A DNA stretch of 64,000 nucleotides from an uncultured Algibacter sp. (GTDB lineage: Bacteria > Bacteroidota > Bacteroidia > Flavobacteriales > Flavobacteriaceae). The notes under the pieces are model-generated. The model did not search any database, was not told the origin of the DNA, and saw only the letters and a list, made by a program, of their open reading frames with translations. Below are positions 19,702 through 30,600 of the stretch, one piece after another; position 1 is the stretch's first letter; each line of letters starts with the position of its first letter. The translations under genes and the position numbers were made by a program. The stretch lies in NCBI RefSeq assembly GCF_947495925.1, contig NZ_CANMAU010000002.1:310001-374000 (forward strand), written 5' to 3'.

Positions 19702-20658
19702 ATGAAACAATTAATTGTGTATTATAGAACTATAGCATTGTTAGGAGTACTGCTGTGGTCTATAGGTAGTTTTGCGCAGCAAGACCCGCAGTTTACACAA
19801 TATATGTACAACATGAGCGTAATAAACCCTGCTTATGCTACTGGTGAATTGGATGTTTTAAATTTAGGAGGTTTGTACAGATCCCAATGGGTTGGTCTGG
19901 AAGGTGCGCCAAGAACAGCTAGTTTTTTTGCTCATAAACCCTTAAATGAACGAATTGAGGTGGGGATATCATTTACGAATGATAATATTGGTGATGTTGT
20001 TAATGAGAATAATATTTTTGCCGATTTTGCCTATGTAATCCCTGTGGGCTTAGATAGTAAATTGTCTTTTGGAGCCAAAGCAGGAGTCAGTTTTTATAAT
20101 GCTAATTTTGATGGTTTTGTTTTACAGTCGGGAGATAGGACTACAGATGTAGCCTTTAATGATAATGTTGGTCAAACATTTCCAAATTTAGGTTTTGGAG
20201 CTTTCTTTTTTAAAAATAATTTTTATTTGGGTTTATCAGCACCAAATATATTGTCTAGAAAGCATCTGGAAACCGAAAATGGAGTTAGTGCTACAGGTAC
20301 AGAGAATGTGCATTATTTCTTTACTGGAGGATATGTGTTTGATATGAGCCGGAACATCAAGTTTAAACCGGCATTTATGGCAAAGGCGGTAACAGGAGCG
20401 CCATTAGCTATAGATATCACGGCAAATGTACTGTTTAATGAAAAGATTGAAGCAGGATTGGCATATAGATTAGATGATGCTGTTAGTGCCTTGGTTAATT
20501 TTAGGGTGACGCCAGAAATAAGAATTGGTTATGCTTATGATTATTCCATCACCAACCTTAGCGAATTCAATTCAGGATCTCATGAAATATTTATCCTTTG
20601 GGATATTGACTTTTTTAAATTAGAAGGAGGATATGATCGCTCACCACGATTCTTTTAG
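19702..20658 (+). CDS. PorP/SprF family type IX secretion membrane protein
   Basis: Outer-membrane beta-barrel-like protein of the PorP/SprF family, 318 residues. It has a signal peptide (about 1-26, GSFAQ) and the family hallmark QDPQFTQYMYNMSVINPAYA at the mature N-terminus. Alternating-hydrophobic strands follow and the protein ends in an aromatic residue (SPRFF), as outer-membrane barrels often do. SprF of Flavobacterium johnsoniae is needed for SprB secretion, and paralogues next to type B substrates are thought to serve that substrate. Here the substrate is the preceding gene, 26 bp upstream. Family call is secure; the partner assignment is inferred from position. Confidence 0.94.
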   Translation: MKQLIVYYRTIALLGVLLWSIGSFAQQDPQFTQYMYNMSVINPAYATGELDVLNLGGLYRSQWVGLEGAPRTASFFAHKPLNERIEVGISFTNDNIGDVVNENNIFADFAYVIPVGLDSKLSFGAKAGVSFYNANFDGFVLQSGDRTTDVAFNDNVGQTFPNLGFGAFFFKNNFYLGLSAPNILSRKHLETENGVSATGTENVHYFFTGGYVFDMSRNIKFKPAFMAKAVTGAPLAIDITANVLFNEKIEAGLAYRLDDAVSALVNFRVTPEIRIGYAYDYSITNLSEFNSGSHEIFILWDIDFFKLEGGYDRSPRFF

Positions 20659-20675
20659 CATTTAAATAAAAAGAC

Positions 20676-22568
20676 ATGAAAAAGAATTTTTATCTACACG
20701 TCAGCTTTTTATTAGCCATTAGTATGTCTTTTGCTCAAAATGGCAACCTGAAAAGGGCCAACAAACTTTTTGATATAAAAGCTTATGTTGAGGCGGCTAA
20801 AATATATGAGACCAAAAAACGTACACAAGAAGTACTTGAAAATTTAGGTGATTGTTATTATTATAACGGAGATTTTGCACAGGCATTAAATAGTTACAAG
20901 GAATTGTTTGAAAAATTTCCAGAATCTGGTATCGATAGAGAATTCCAATTTAAGTATGCCCAGTCCCTAAAAGGAAATAAAGAATATAAAGAAGCTGATA
21001 AATATTTAAGTAAATATTTTCAAAAAGAAATAAATACGATAGCATTTATGGATTCTTTGGCAAGTTCAACCCCTCAAATATTTAAACTTGAAGAAATAGA
21101 GTGTGATTATGCTGATAGTTATTTTGGTTTGTCTTATTTAGAAAAAGATAACGTGGTGTTTGCTTCTGCGAAAAATAAAGACAGTTTATTATACGCTTGG
21201 AATGAATTACCATATTTAGATCTATATAAAGCCACTTTATCGGAGGAAAATAAACTTGAAAATATTGAATCGCTTTCAGATGAGATCAATACAGATAATC
21301 ATGAAAGTAATGCCATTTTTACCAAAGATGGCAAAACCATGTATTTTAATAGAACAAAAATTGTCGAAAGAACAAAAGCAGATAGAAGTAAAATAGCTCA
21401 AGTGAGTATTTATAAGGCAGAATTGGTTGATGGTGTTTGGGCAAATATTGTTGAACTTCCATTTTCATCCGAATCTTATAGCGTTCAACATCCCGCTTTA
21501 GATAAAGATGAGAAGACGCTCTATTTTGCTAGTGATATGCCTGGTTCCTTAGGTAGTTTTGATCTATATAGGGTTACTATTAATGGTGATTTCTACGGTG
21601 AACCTGAAAACTTAGGACCTAAAGTAAATACAATACATAGAGAACAATTTCCGTTTATTAGTGAATTTAATATTCTTTATTTTTCTTCAAACGGACATTT
21701 AGGTTATGGTGGGTTAGATGTTTTTAGAAGTATTATAATAAATGATGAGGTTAGTAAACCTATTAATTTAGGAACTCCTGTTAATAGTAATTTTGATGAC
21801 TTCGCCTATACTGTATTGGAGCGAGAAGAGAAAGGGAATGTGTCTTCAAACAGGAGTGGTGTCGATAGAATATACAGCTTCACTAGAGAAGAAAATGAAC
21901 TTTCCGTTTATCAGGTTGAAGGTTTTACCAAGGATATGCATACTGGTGAATATATGGGCGGGACTTTGGTAACCTTATTTGACGAATCTAATCAAGTGAT
22001 ACAGGATACTATTGTAGGAGACGATGCGTATTATATTTTTAAAATCCAATATAACAAAAGATATAAGATTAGAGGGACGCGTAGAGCTTACATCCCTCAA
22101 GATGTTGAGTTTTCAACAAATAGCCAAGGAAAATCTCAGCATAACATTGAATTATCTTTAGAAGCTTATTCTGATGCTGAAGAAAATATTGAAGAGAGTG
22201 AAGATGGCGAAGTACGGGTTAGATTGGATAAAATTTATTTTGATTTTGACAAATCAGATATTAAAGAAAAGGCGGCTAAAACGCTAGATGTGTTGGTGGA
22301 CTTAATGAAAAAATACCCATTTATGGAGATTGAAGTGTCTGCGCATACCGATGCGTTGGGAACAGACCAATATAATTTAGATTTATCAAAACGCCGTGCA
22401 GCCTCTACTTTAGAATACTTAGTTAGCCAAGGAATTGATAGAAAACGATTAATAAGTATTGGTTACGGAGAAATGCAACCGTTAAATGATTGTATAGAGG
22501 AAGATAGCGATTGTACCGAAGCTGAATATGATATAAATAGGCGTTGTGAATTCACAATTATAAATTAA
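20676..22568 (+). CDS. OmpA family protein with TPR and PD40-type repeats
   Basis: Periplasmic/outer-membrane protein of 630 residues. Signal peptide about 1-21 (SMSFAQ); TPR-like helices about 24-130; WD40-like PD40 beta-propeller repeats about 180-400 (FTKDGKTMYFNR, LDKDEKTLYFASD, FISEFNILYFSS); a carboxypeptidase-regulatory-like beta domain about 410-490. The OmpA C-terminal peptidoglycan-binding domain is about 515-630, with IYFDFDKSDI and LDLSKRRA. This domain order is standard for the third member of surface protein/PorP/OmpA cassettes and resembles the PorE family. It probably anchors the export or surface assembly to peptidoglycan. It starts 17 bp after the PorP gene and is followed by a terminator. 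Confidence 0.93.
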   Translation: MKKNFYLHVSFLLAISMSFAQNGNLKRANKLFDIKAYVEAAKIYETKKRTQEVLENLGDCYYYNGDFAQALNSYKELFEKFPESGIDREFQFKYAQSLKGNKEYKEADKYLSKYFQKEINTIAFMDSLASSTPQIFKLEEIECDYADSYFGLSYLEKDNVVFASAKNKDSLLYAWNELPYLDLYKATLSEENKLENIESLSDEINTDNHESNAIFTKDGKTMYFNRTKIVERTKADRSKIAQVSIYKAELVDGVWANIVELPFSSESYSVQHPALDKDEKTLYFASDMPGSLGSFDLYRVTINGDFYGEPENLGPKVNTIHREQFPFISEFNILYFSSNGHLGYGGLDVFRSIIINDEVSKPINLGTPVNSNFDDFAYTVLEREEKGNVSSNRSGVDRIYSFTREENELSVYQVEGFTKDMHTGEYMGGTLVTLFDESNQVIQDTIVGDDAYYIFKIQYNKRYKIRGTRRAYIPQDVEFSTNSQGKSQHNIELSLEAYSDAEENIEESEDGEVRVRLDKIYFDFDKSDIKEKAAKTLDVLVDLMKKYPFMEIEVSAHTDALGTDQYNLDLSKRRAASTLEYLVSQGIDRKRLISIGYGEMQPLNDCIEEDSDCTEAEYDINRRCEFTIIN

Positions 22569-22595
22569 AGTGAATCATAACCAGTTTAATTAGAG

Positions 22596-22625
22596 AAAGC
22601 CTTTCCAATTTTGGAAAGGCTTTTT
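22596..22625 (+). terminator. terminator after the T9SS cassette
   Basis: Arms of 13 nt (AAAGCCTTTCCAA and its complement) around a TT centre, ending in T5. It lies 28 nt after the OmpA gene stop and just ahead of the ruvB promoter element. Confidence 0.9.
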
Positions 22626-22627
22626 AT

Positions 22628-22635
22628 TATATTTG
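22628..22635 (+). promoter_or_regulatory. candidate -7 element for ruvB
   Basis: TATATTTG, exact TAnnTTTG match, sits just after the terminator of the preceding cassette and 87 bp before the ruvB start. The predicted start point, around 22640, would place both downstream dyads inside the transcribed leader. A TTTG at 22610 has only 14-bp spacing, shorter than usual. Confidence 0.5.
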
Positions 22636-22645
22636 CTAATAGTCG

Positions 22646-22663
22646 TTCCTGTGCATACGGGAA
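22646..22663 (+). promoter_or_regulatory. dyad 1 in the ruvB leader, possible operator
   Basis: TTCCTGTGCATACGGGAA: 7-nt arms with one mismatch around GCAT. It lies just downstream of the predicted start point, a typical repressor position. A related dyad occurs 53 bp further on. Confidence 0.45.
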
Positions 22664-22698
22664 AATAATTTCATAATACCTTTTTTAAAAATAAATCA

Positions 22699-22716
22699 TT
22701 CCTGTTTAAACAGGGC
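22699..22716 (+). promoter_or_regulatory. dyad 2 in the ruvB leader, possible operator
   Basis: TTCCTGTTTAAACAGGGC contains the perfect 14-bp palindrome CCTGTTTAAACAGG, ending 8 bp before the ruvB start codon. It shares TTCCTGT-N4-ACRGG with dyad 1, about five helical turns upstream. As RNA it could form a small hairpin near the ribosome site instead. Confidence 0.5.
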
Positions 22717-22722
22717 ATTGAT

Positions 22723-23745
22723 ATGAACGAAAACCTTGACCCAACAAACGATAATTTTTCTCCTGATGAAATTGATGTAGAAAGAAAGTTAAGACCACTT
22801 TCATTCGATGATTTCACGGGTCAAGATCAAGTATTGGAAAACCTCCAAATATTCGTTCAAGCTGCCAACTTAAGAACAGAAGCGTTAGATCATACTTTGT
22901 TTCATGGTCCTCCAGGTTTAGGTAAAACAACACTAGCCCATATTTTAGCAAATGAGTTAAATGTTGGTATTAAAGTAACTTCTGGACCTGTTTTGGATAA
23001 GCCAGGAGATTTGGCTGGCTTATTGACTAATCTTGATGAACGTGATGTATTATTTATTGATGAAATACATCGATTAAGCCCAATAGTAGAGGAGTATTTG
23101 TATTCTGCTATGGAAGATTATAAAATTGATATTATGATAGAAACTGGGCCAAATGCGAGGACAGTTCAAATTAATTTAAACCCATTTACTCTGGTTGGGG
23201 CAACAACGCGCTCCGGATTATTAACATCTCCAATGCGTGCTCGTTTTGGTATTCAGAGTCGACTTCAATATTATAAAACCGATTTATTAACAACCATTAT
23301 TCAGCGTAGTGCAACTATTTTAGACGTTCCAATATCTATGGAAGCAGCAATAGAAATAGCGGGAAGAAGCCGCGGGACACCTCGTATAGCTAATGCTTTA
23401 TTGCGTAGGGTTAGAGATTTTGCACAAATAAAAGGGAATGGCAGTATTGATATTAAAATTGCTAAATACGCTTTAGAAGCTTTAAATGTTGATGCTCATG
23501 GATTAGATGAAATGGATAATAAAATTTTATCCACCATCATTGATAAATTTAAGGGAGGACCTGTTGGTATTACTACGATTGCTACAGCAGTAAGTGAAAG
23601 TCCAGAAACCATAGAGGAGGTTTACGAGCCCTTTTTAATCCAGCAAGGTTTTATTATGCGTACACCACGTGGTAGGGAAGTAACAGAACAAGCCTATAAA
23701 CATTTAGGAAGAACAAAAGGATCGGTTCAAGGCGGATTATTTTAG
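22723..23745 (+). CDS. ruvB: Holliday junction branch migration ATPase RuvB
   Basis: Hexameric AAA+ motor that drives branch migration of Holliday junctions with RuvA. The 340-residue protein has Walker A GPPGLGKT at 62-69, Walker B DEIH at 113-116, a sensor 1 region GATTRSGLL (about 165), the sensor 2 region [16 protein letters not shown] (about 220), and a C-terminal winged-helix domain (about 265-335) with the family motif [14 protein letters not shown]. Length is typical. The ATG at 23 of the coding block begins [10 protein letters not shown], matching the acidic N-terminus common in Bacteroidota. ruvA is about 3.4 kb downstream, separated by queG and maeB, rather than adjacent. Confidence 0.98.
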   Translation: MNENLDPTNDNFSPDEIDVERKLRPLSFDDFTGQDQVLENLQIFVQAANLRTEALDHTLFHGPPGLGKTTLAHILANELNVGIKVTSGPVLDKPGDLAGLLTNLDERDVLFIDEIHRLSPIVEEYLYSAMEDYKIDIMIETGPNARTVQINLNPFTLVGATTRSGLLTSPMRARFGIQSRLQYYKTDLLTTIIQRSATILDVPISMEAAIEIAGRSRGTPRIANALLRRVRDFAQIKGNGSIDIKIAKYALEALNVDAHGLDEMDNKILSTIIDKFKGGPVGITTIATAVSESPETIEEVYEPFLIQQGFIMRTPRGREVTEQAYKHLGRTKGSVQGGLF

Positions 23746-23785
23746 AATATCTTCTCATTCAGAACCAGTCAAGATTCCTAAAATT

Positions 23786-24709
23786 ATGAATGCTAAATAT
23801 GAATATACACAACTCATTAAAACCGAAGCTAAACGTCTCGGTTTTTTATCTTGTGGTATAAGTAAAGCGCAGTTTTTAGAAGAAGAAGCACCTCGGTTAG
23901 AAAAGTGGTTAAATGCCAATATGCATGGTGAAATGCACTACATGGAAAATCATTTTGATAAGCGTTTAGATCCAACAAAACTAGTGGAAGGATCAAGAAG
24001 CGTAATTTCTCTACTTTTGAATTATTTCCCTACGGAAATCCAAAATGATAATAGTTTTAAGCTGTCCAAATATGCATATGGCAATGATTATCATTTTGTT
24101 ATAAAAAACAAGCTCAAGTCCCTTCTTAACTTTATTGAAGAACAAATTGGAGAAGTTCAAGGACGAGCTTTTGTAGATTCTGCACCTGTGCTAGATAAAG
24201 CTTGGGCTGCGAAATCTGGTTTAGGTTGGATAGGAAAGCATTCCAATCTCATAACTCAACAAGTAGGCTCCTTTTATTTTATCGCTGAACTTATTATTGA
24301 TTTAGAGCTGGATTATGATACGCCAGTTACTGATCATTGTGGGACCTGTACCGCTTGTATTGATGCCTGTCCTACACAAGCTATCACCGAACCTTACGTG
24401 GTTGACGGTAGCAAGTGTATTTCTTATTTTACTATTGAATTAAAAGAAAACATACCTATAGAATTTAAAGGAAAGTTTGATGATTGGATGTTTGGTTGCG
24501 ATGTCTGTCAGGATGTTTGTCCATGGAATCGATTTTCTAAACCACATAATGAACCACTTTTTAATCCTCACCCAGAACTCTTGTCCATGTCAAAAAAAGA
24601 CTGGATAGAAATTACAGAAGATACCTTTAGAAAAGTATTTAAGAATTCCGCAGTAAAACGTACTAAATATTCCGGACTAAAAAGAAACATCAATTTCATA
24701 AAAGAATAA
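23786..24709 (+). CDS. queG: epoxyqueuosine reductase
   Basis: Cobalamin- and Fe-S-dependent enzyme that reduces epoxyqueuosine to queuosine in tRNA. The 307-residue protein has an N-terminal domain with the DUF1730 region and [23 protein letters not shown] (about 130-152), then two [4Fe-4S] motifs: [12 protein letters not shown] (about 186-197) and [11 protein letters not shown] (about 239-249), with an additional Cys in SKCIS. It ends after the ferredoxin domain without the HEAT repeats found in longer versions, which is common. Starts 40 bp after ruvB. No cobalamin riboswitch was recognised upstream. Confidence 0.96.
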   Translation: MNAKYEYTQLIKTEAKRLGFLSCGISKAQFLEEEAPRLEKWLNANMHGEMHYMENHFDKRLDPTKLVEGSRSVISLLLNYFPTEIQNDNSFKLSKYAYGNDYHFVIKNKLKSLLNFIEEQIGEVQGRAFVDSAPVLDKAWAAKSGLGWIGKHSNLITQQVGSFYFIAELIIDLELDYDTPVTDHCGTCTACIDACPTQAITEPYVVDGSKCISYFTIELKENIPIEFKGKFDDWMFGCDVCQDVCPWNRFSKPHNEPLFNPHPELLSMSKKDWIEITEDTFRKVFKNSAVKRTKYSGLKRNINFIKE

Positions 24710-24730
24710 GAGTTTCCTTGTTAGGATTGT

Positions 24731-24738
24731 TATATTTG
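24731..24738 (+). promoter_or_regulatory. candidate -7 element for maeB
   Basis: TATATTTG, exact TAnnTTTG match, 22 bp before the maeB start. No TTTG box at proper spacing; single-element support only. Confidence 0.45.
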
Positions 24739-24760
24739 TTAGTTTCAAAATATAATCCAT

Positions 24761-27055
24761 ATGAGCGAAGAAAGTAAACGAAGAGAGGCCCTTATATATC
24801 ACGCGAAACCAACTCCTGGCAAAATAAAAGTTGTTCCAACTAAAAAATACGCAAGTCAAAGAGATTTGTCTTTGGCTTATTCTCCGGGTGTTGCCGCGCC
24901 TTGTTTAGAGATTGAAAAAGATAATGATTCAGTTTACAGATATACAGCTAAAGGGAATCTGGTCGCTGTAATTTCGAATGGTACGGCGGTTTTAGGCCTT
25001 GGAAATATAGGTCCTGAAGCATCAAAACCTGTGATGGAGGGTAAAGGTTTGCTGTTTAAGATTTTTGCAGATATTGATGTTTTTGATATTGAAGTGGATA
25101 CTGAAAATGTAGATGCATTTATTGAAACTGTTAAAAACATTGCACCCACTTTTGGAGGTATAAACCTTGAAGATATTAAAGCGCCTGAAGCTTTTGAAAT
25201 AGAAAGACGCCTCAAGGAAGAATTGGATATTCCCGTAATGCATGACGATCAGCACGGAACAGCAATTATTTCGGCAGCAGCTTTATTGAATGCTGTTGAG
25301 CTTGCTGAAAAGAAAATGGATGAAGTTAGAATTGTAATAAGTGGTGCTGGTGCCGCAGCTATTTCTTGTTCTAGATTATACCAAGCCTGCGGAGCCAAGC
25401 GTGAAAATATGGTCATGCTGGATAGTAAAGGCGTGATAAGGGATGATAGAGAAAACTTAACAAATGAAAAATCGGAGTTCGCTACGCACAGAAAAATAGA
25501 TACTTTGGATGAAGCCATGAAGGAAGCAGATGTTTTTATTGGACTTTCTAAAGCAAATATTGTTTCTCCAGAAATGCTTTTGGCCATGGCAAAAAATCCA
25601 ATAGTATTTGCAATGGCTAACCCAGATCCAGAAATTAAATATGACCTAGCGATTGCGACCCGAAAGGATATTATTATGGCTACGGGTAGAAGTGACCATC
25701 CTAATCAGGTTAATAATGTTTTAGGGTTCCCTTTTATCTTTAGAGGCGCATTAGATGTGAGAGCCACTATAATTAACGAGGAGATGAAAATGGCGGCGGT
25801 TAAATCTTTAGCAAAATTAGCGAAAGAACCGGTTCCAGAACAAGTAAATGTAGCATACGGTGAAACCCGACTTACTTTTGGTAAAGATTATATTATTCCA
25901 AAACCATTTGACCCTAGATTGATTGCCGAGGTGCCTCCAGCAGTTGCAAAAGCAGCTATGGAGAGTGGTGTTGCTAAAAAACCAATTAGCGATTGGGGTA
26001 AATATAAAGATGTGTTGTTAGAACGTTTAGGTTCTGATAATAAGTTGGTTAGACTGTTGTTTAATAGGGCTAAATTACAACCAAAACGTATCGTATTTGC
26101 CGAGGCAGATCAATTAGATGTTCTCAAAGCGGCCCAAATTGTATATGAAGAAGGTATTGCTATTCCAATTCTATTAGGGAGAAAAGAAACGATTGAGGCG
26201 CTGATGGCAGAGATAGAGTTTGAAGGAGACATAGATATTAGAGACCCTAAAACAGAAGATGAAAACGATTGTAAAAATCGTTATGCTGAAGTATACTGGC
26301 AACAACGAAAACGACGAGGTGTTACATTCTATTCTGCTCAAAAATTAATGCGTGAACGTAATTATTTTGCAGCAATGATGGTTAATGAAGGGGATGCAGA
26401 TGGTTTAATTTCTGGTTATTCACGTAACTATCCGACCGTGTTAAAACCTATGTTAGAGCTTATTGGATTAGCCGATGGAGTAAGTAGAGCGGCCACCACT
26501 AATATTATGATGACTAAACGTGGTCCTATGTTTTTGAGTGATACGTCTATAAATGTAGATCCAGATGCTAAAACATTAGCAAAAATTGCTCAAATGACAT
26601 CACAAGTCATAAAAATGTTTGGAATGAACCCTGTAATGGCGATGATATCCTATTCAAATTTTGGTTCTTCAGGTAATGAAAAAGCATCAAAAGTAAGAGA
26701 CGCGGTTGCATATTTACATCGTCATTATCCCGATTTGATTGTTGATGGGGAATTACAAACTGATTTTGCCTTAAATGACGAGATGTTGCGAGAAAGATTT
26801 CCTTTTTCAAAACTAGTTGGTAAAAAGGTAAATGCACTAGTTTTTCCAAATTTAGATTCTGCCAATATTACGTATAAACTGCTTAAAGAATTGCATGAAG
26901 CAGATTCTATCGGGCCAATTATGTTGGGTATGAAAAAACCTGTTCATATTCTGCAGTTAGGGGCAAGTGTAGATGAGATTGTAAACATGACCGCAATTGC
27001 TGTAATTGATGCTCAGCACAAAGAAAAAATTGAATTAGAAAATGCTGAAAAGTAA
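24761..27055 (+). CDS. maeB: NADP-dependent malic enzyme with phosphotransacetylase-like domain
   Basis: Oxidative decarboxylation of malate to pyruvate with NAD(P)H formation, in the cytosol. The malic enzyme part (about 1-430) shows SLAYSPGVAAPC, MHDDQHGTA and a Rossmann motif VISGAGAAAISC. The C-terminal part (about 430-760) is homologous to phosphate acetyltransferase (IVFAEADQLDVLKAAQI, FLSDTSINVDPDAKTLA), which in MaeB-type enzymes is regarded as regulatory, responding to acetyl-CoA. The 764-residue length matches this two-domain class. It has its own promoter element and is followed by ruvA. Confidence 0.96.
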   Translation: MSEESKRREALIYHAKPTPGKIKVVPTKKYASQRDLSLAYSPGVAAPCLEIEKDNDSVYRYTAKGNLVAVISNGTAVLGLGNIGPEASKPVMEGKGLLFKIFADIDVFDIEVDTENVDAFIETVKNIAPTFGGINLEDIKAPEAFEIERRLKEELDIPVMHDDQHGTAIISAAALLNAVELAEKKMDEVRIVISGAGAAAISCSRLYQACGAKRENMVMLDSKGVIRDDRENLTNEKSEFATHRKIDTLDEAMKEADVFIGLSKANIVSPEMLLAMAKNPIVFAMANPDPEIKYDLAIATRKDIIMATGRSDHPNQVNNVLGFPFIFRGALDVRATIINEEMKMAAVKSLAKLAKEPVPEQVNVAYGETRLTFGKDYIIPKPFDPRLIAEVPPAVAKAAMESGVAKKPISDWGKYKDVLLERLGSDNKLVRLLFNRAKLQPKRIVFAEADQLDVLKAAQIVYEEGIAIPILLGRKETIEALMAEIEFEGDIDIRDPKTEDENDCKNRYAEVYWQQRKRRGVTFYSAQKLMRERNYFAAMMVNEGDADGLISGYSRNYPTVLKPMLELIGLADGVSRAATTNIMMTKRGPMFLSDTSINVDPDAKTLAKIAQMTSQVIKMFGMNPVMAMISYSNFGSSGNEKASKVRDAVAYLHRHYPDLIVDGELQTDFALNDEMLRERFPFSKLVGKKVNALVFPNLDSANITYKLLKELHEADSIGPIMLGMKKPVHILQLGASVDEIVNMTAIAVIDAQHKEKIELENAEK

Positions 27056-27080
27056 GTAAATGGAATGCAAATAATTTTAT

Positions 27081-27088
27081 TACATTTG
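27081..27088 (+). promoter_or_regulatory. candidate -7 element for ruvA-sprA
   Basis: TACATTTG, exact TAnnTTTG match, 22 bp before the ruvA start codon. No clear -33 box. If real, it would drive ruvA and the tightly linked sprA. Confidence 0.45.
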
Positions 27089-27110
27089 GTCGGTTAACGA
27101 ATAACAGTTC

Positions 27111-27692
27111 ATGATAACGCACATTCAAGGAAAACTTATTGAAAAAAACCCAACCCATGTTGTTATTGATTGCAATGGAGTAGGATATATGCTTAACATT
27201 TCTTTGCATACGTTTTCCCAAATTCCTGATCACGAACAATTAAAATTATTCACGCATCTTCAGGTAAAAGAAGATTCTCATACGCTTTATGGATTTTCGT
27301 CAATAGCCGAGCGTGATATTTTTAGATTGTTAATATCGGTTAGTGGTATTGGTTCTAGCATCGCGCGCACTATGTTGTCGTCTTTAACACCAAAACAAGT
27401 TAGAGAAGGTATAGCATCAGGTGATGTAGCATTAATACAGTCAATAAAGGGCATTGGGGCAAAAACGGCTCAACGCGTTATTATTGATTTGAAAGATAAA
27501 ATATTAAAAATTTATGATCTCGATGAGGTTTCGGTTTCTAAAGGCAATACCAATAAAGATGAAGCGTTATCTGCTTTAGAAGTCCTTGGTTTTGTTAAAA
27601 AACAAGCAGAGCGTGTGGTAGATAAAATTATAATAGCTCAACCAGATGCTGATGTAGAAACCATTATTAAGCAGGCTTTAAAAAATTTATAA
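27111..27692 (+). CDS. ruvA: Holliday junction DNA helicase subunit RuvA
   Basis: Tetrameric junction-binding partner of RuvB. The 193-residue protein has an N-terminal OB fold (about 1-63, starting MITHIQGKLIEKNPTHVVID), tandem helix-hairpin-helix motifs in the middle (LISVSGIGSSIARTML and IKGIGAKTAQRVIIDLKDK), and a C-terminal three-helix domain that contacts RuvB (about 145-193). Length is normal. Only 6 bp separate it from sprA, so the two are probably co-transcribed, an order common in Flavobacteriaceae. Confidence 0.98.
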   Translation: MITHIQGKLIEKNPTHVVIDCNGVGYMLNISLHTFSQIPDHEQLKLFTHLQVKEDSHTLYGFSSIAERDIFRLLISVSGIGSSIARTMLSSLTPKQVREGIASGDVALIQSIKGIGAKTAQRVIIDLKDKILKIYDLDEVSVSKGNTNKDEALSALEVLGFVKKQAERVVDKIIIAQPDADVETIIKQALKNL

Positions 27693-27698
27693 TATATT

Positions 27699-30600
27699 TT
27701 GAACTTAACTAACCTTAAAATTTATAAATCGATTAAACGTTTAGGTCTATTAGCATTTGTTTTATGTTACTCAATGGGAGTTTGGTCTCAACAAACACCT
27801 CAAGATTCGGTTAAAACAGGATATAACATAGGACGATTAAAAACACCAAATCCAAATAGTATAGAATCTAAATATACCTACGATCCTATTACAGATCGAT
27901 ATATTTACACAGAGCGAATAGGTGGGTTTAATATCAATTATCCGGTTATTTTATCCCCTAAGGAATATTACGCTTTGGTAGCTCAAGAGAACCAAAGAAA
28001 CTATTACAAGGAAAAAATTGATGCTTTTGATGGAAAAAAGGAAGGAGCTGAAGATGCAAGGAAAAATTTATTACCTGAATTTTATGTACAGTCTGGTTTA
28101 TTTGAATCAATTTTTGGAGGCAACACCATAGAAGTGATTCCGCAAGGATCTGTAGAGATGGATTTAGGTGTTTTGTATTCAAGGCAAGATAATCCGGCAT
28201 TTTCTCCAAGAAATAGAAGTAATTTTACTTTTGATTTTGATCAACGCATCAGCCTAAGTTTACAAGGTAAAGTTGGAACAAGGCTTCAGATAAATGCAAA
28301 TTACGACACACAATCTACTTTTGATTTTCAGAATCTTATTAAATTAGAGTATACACCTACTGAAGATGATATTATTCAGAAAATAGAGGTTGGTAATGTA
28401 AGCATGCCGCTTAATAGTTCATTAATTACTGGAGCGCAGAGTTTATTTGGTGTGAAGGCGCAACTTCAATTTGGCAAAACAACGGTTACTGGTGTATTCT
28501 CTGAGCAGAAATCGCAATCTAACACAGTTATAGCGCAAGGTGGTGGAACTGTAGAGGAATTTGATTTTTTTATTCGAGATTATGATGAGAATAGACACTT
28601 CTTTTTAGCGCAATACTTTAGAGATAATTATGATGAAGCTTTAAAGAATTATCCTTTTTTAAACAACAAGGGGCTACAAATTACAAGACTTGAAGTTTGG
28701 GTAACGAATAGGAGTAATAGAACCGAAAATGTTAGAAATATCGTAGCACTTCAAGATTTAGGAGAATCTGACAAAATAGGCTTACAAACGCCACCACCAA
28801 ATTTTGTTAATGTTGGAGCAAATTCTCTTCCAGATAATGGTAATAATGATTTTGACCCTACTAATATTGGTGGGGCTGAGTCACAACTTACAGAAGCTAT
28901 AAGAGATATAGCTACAGTTCAAGCTGGGATTTTAGTGCCTAATGTGAATGAAGGTTTTGATTATGGGAAAATGGAAAATGCGAGAAAACTTAATGTTGGT
29001 CAAGAATATAATTTAAACACAGAGTTAGGTTATATTTCGTTAAATCAGAGATTAAACAATGATGAGTTATTGGCTGTGGCATTTCAATATACTGTTGGAG
29101 GTAAAGTTTATCAAGTTGGTGAATTTGCAAATGATGGTGTTGAGGCAACAGATGTTGAAACTAATCCAGACGGTGATGTGATATCGGTTGTGAATTCAAA
29201 TTTAATCCTGAAAATGCTAAAGAGTAGTGTTACTAATGTTGATTTGCCAGTATGGGACTTGATGATGAAAAATATTTACGATACTGGAGCTTATAATTTA
29301 AGTCAGGAAGATTTTAAACTTAACATATTTTATAATGAAGCATCACCCTTAAATTTTATAAAACCAGTAGGTGCTGATTTTGATGTAGATATTAATGGTA
29401 ATCCTGTTGGCCCGAATACAGATGAAAAGGATTTAATTCAAAATGTACCATTATTGAGAGTATTCAATTTAGATAAATTGAATTATAACAATGACCCTCA
29501 AACTAGGGGAGATGGTTTTTTTGATTTTGTTCCAGGAATAACCGTAATACCTCAAAATGGAAAAATAGTATTTACCAGCGCAGAACCTTTTGGTGAATAT
29601 CTATTTAATAAACTCGGTGGTGGTAATTATGATGATAATCTTTCTTATAATGATGATCAGGCAAAGTATGTTTATGATGTGCTATATAAGAGTACAAAAA
29701 CTGCTGCTTTAGACGAATCAGAAAAAAATAAATTCAAGTTAAAAGGTCGTTATAAAGCTAGTGGAGGAGATGGAATTCCAATAGGTTCATTTAATGTGCC
29801 AAGAGGATCTGTTAGAGTTACAGCAGGAGGACGTGTATTAGTGGAAGGTATTGATTATACCGTAAATTATCAGTTAGGACGTGTTCAAATCCTTGATGAA
29901 GCTTTAAAGGCATCAAATACACCTATTGAAGTATCTACAGAAAACAACGCCGTATTTGGTCAACAAACCAGACGTTTTACGGGGTTAAATGTAGAGCATA
30001 AATTCAATGATAACTTTTTGTTAGGGGCTACTTTTTTAAATTTAAATGAAAGACCAGTTACTCAAAAAGCCAACTACGGAACAGAATCTATAAACAATTC
30101 TATTTTTGGATTTAATGGTAATTATGCAACCAAAGTGCCTTTTTTAACAAGATTAGTTAATAAATTACCTAATATTGATACCGATGTTGAGTCTAACTTA
30201 TCAATACGGGGTGAGTTCGCCTATTTAGCTCCAGGAGCACCTAAAGGAACAGACTTAAATGGAGAGGCGACTTCATATATTGATGATTTTGAAGGCTCTC
30301 AAAATGGAATCGATTTAAAATCGCAACAATCTTGGTTTTTATCAAGTAGGCCTTTAGGTTTAAACGTACCTAGTAATCCGAATGAGGACGAAAATGGTAT
30401 TCAGAATGGATATCAAAGAGGTATGCTAAACTGGTATTCTATTGATCCTATATTTTATAGTAGTCAGCGTCCAGATGATATTTCAGACGAAGATATTTCC
30501 GGTTTATACAATAGCCGTGTTTTTATTAACGAGTTGTTTCCAAATAGAGATTTAGTCCAAGGGCAAAATTCTGTGCTTTTTACTTTGGATTTGGCGTATT

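Noticed and set aside
22699-22716. LexA box of the Escherichia coli or Bacillus type before ruvB
   Set aside because: The dyads do not match CTGT-N8-ACAG or GAAC-N4-GTTC. They are reported as a separate candidate operator instead.
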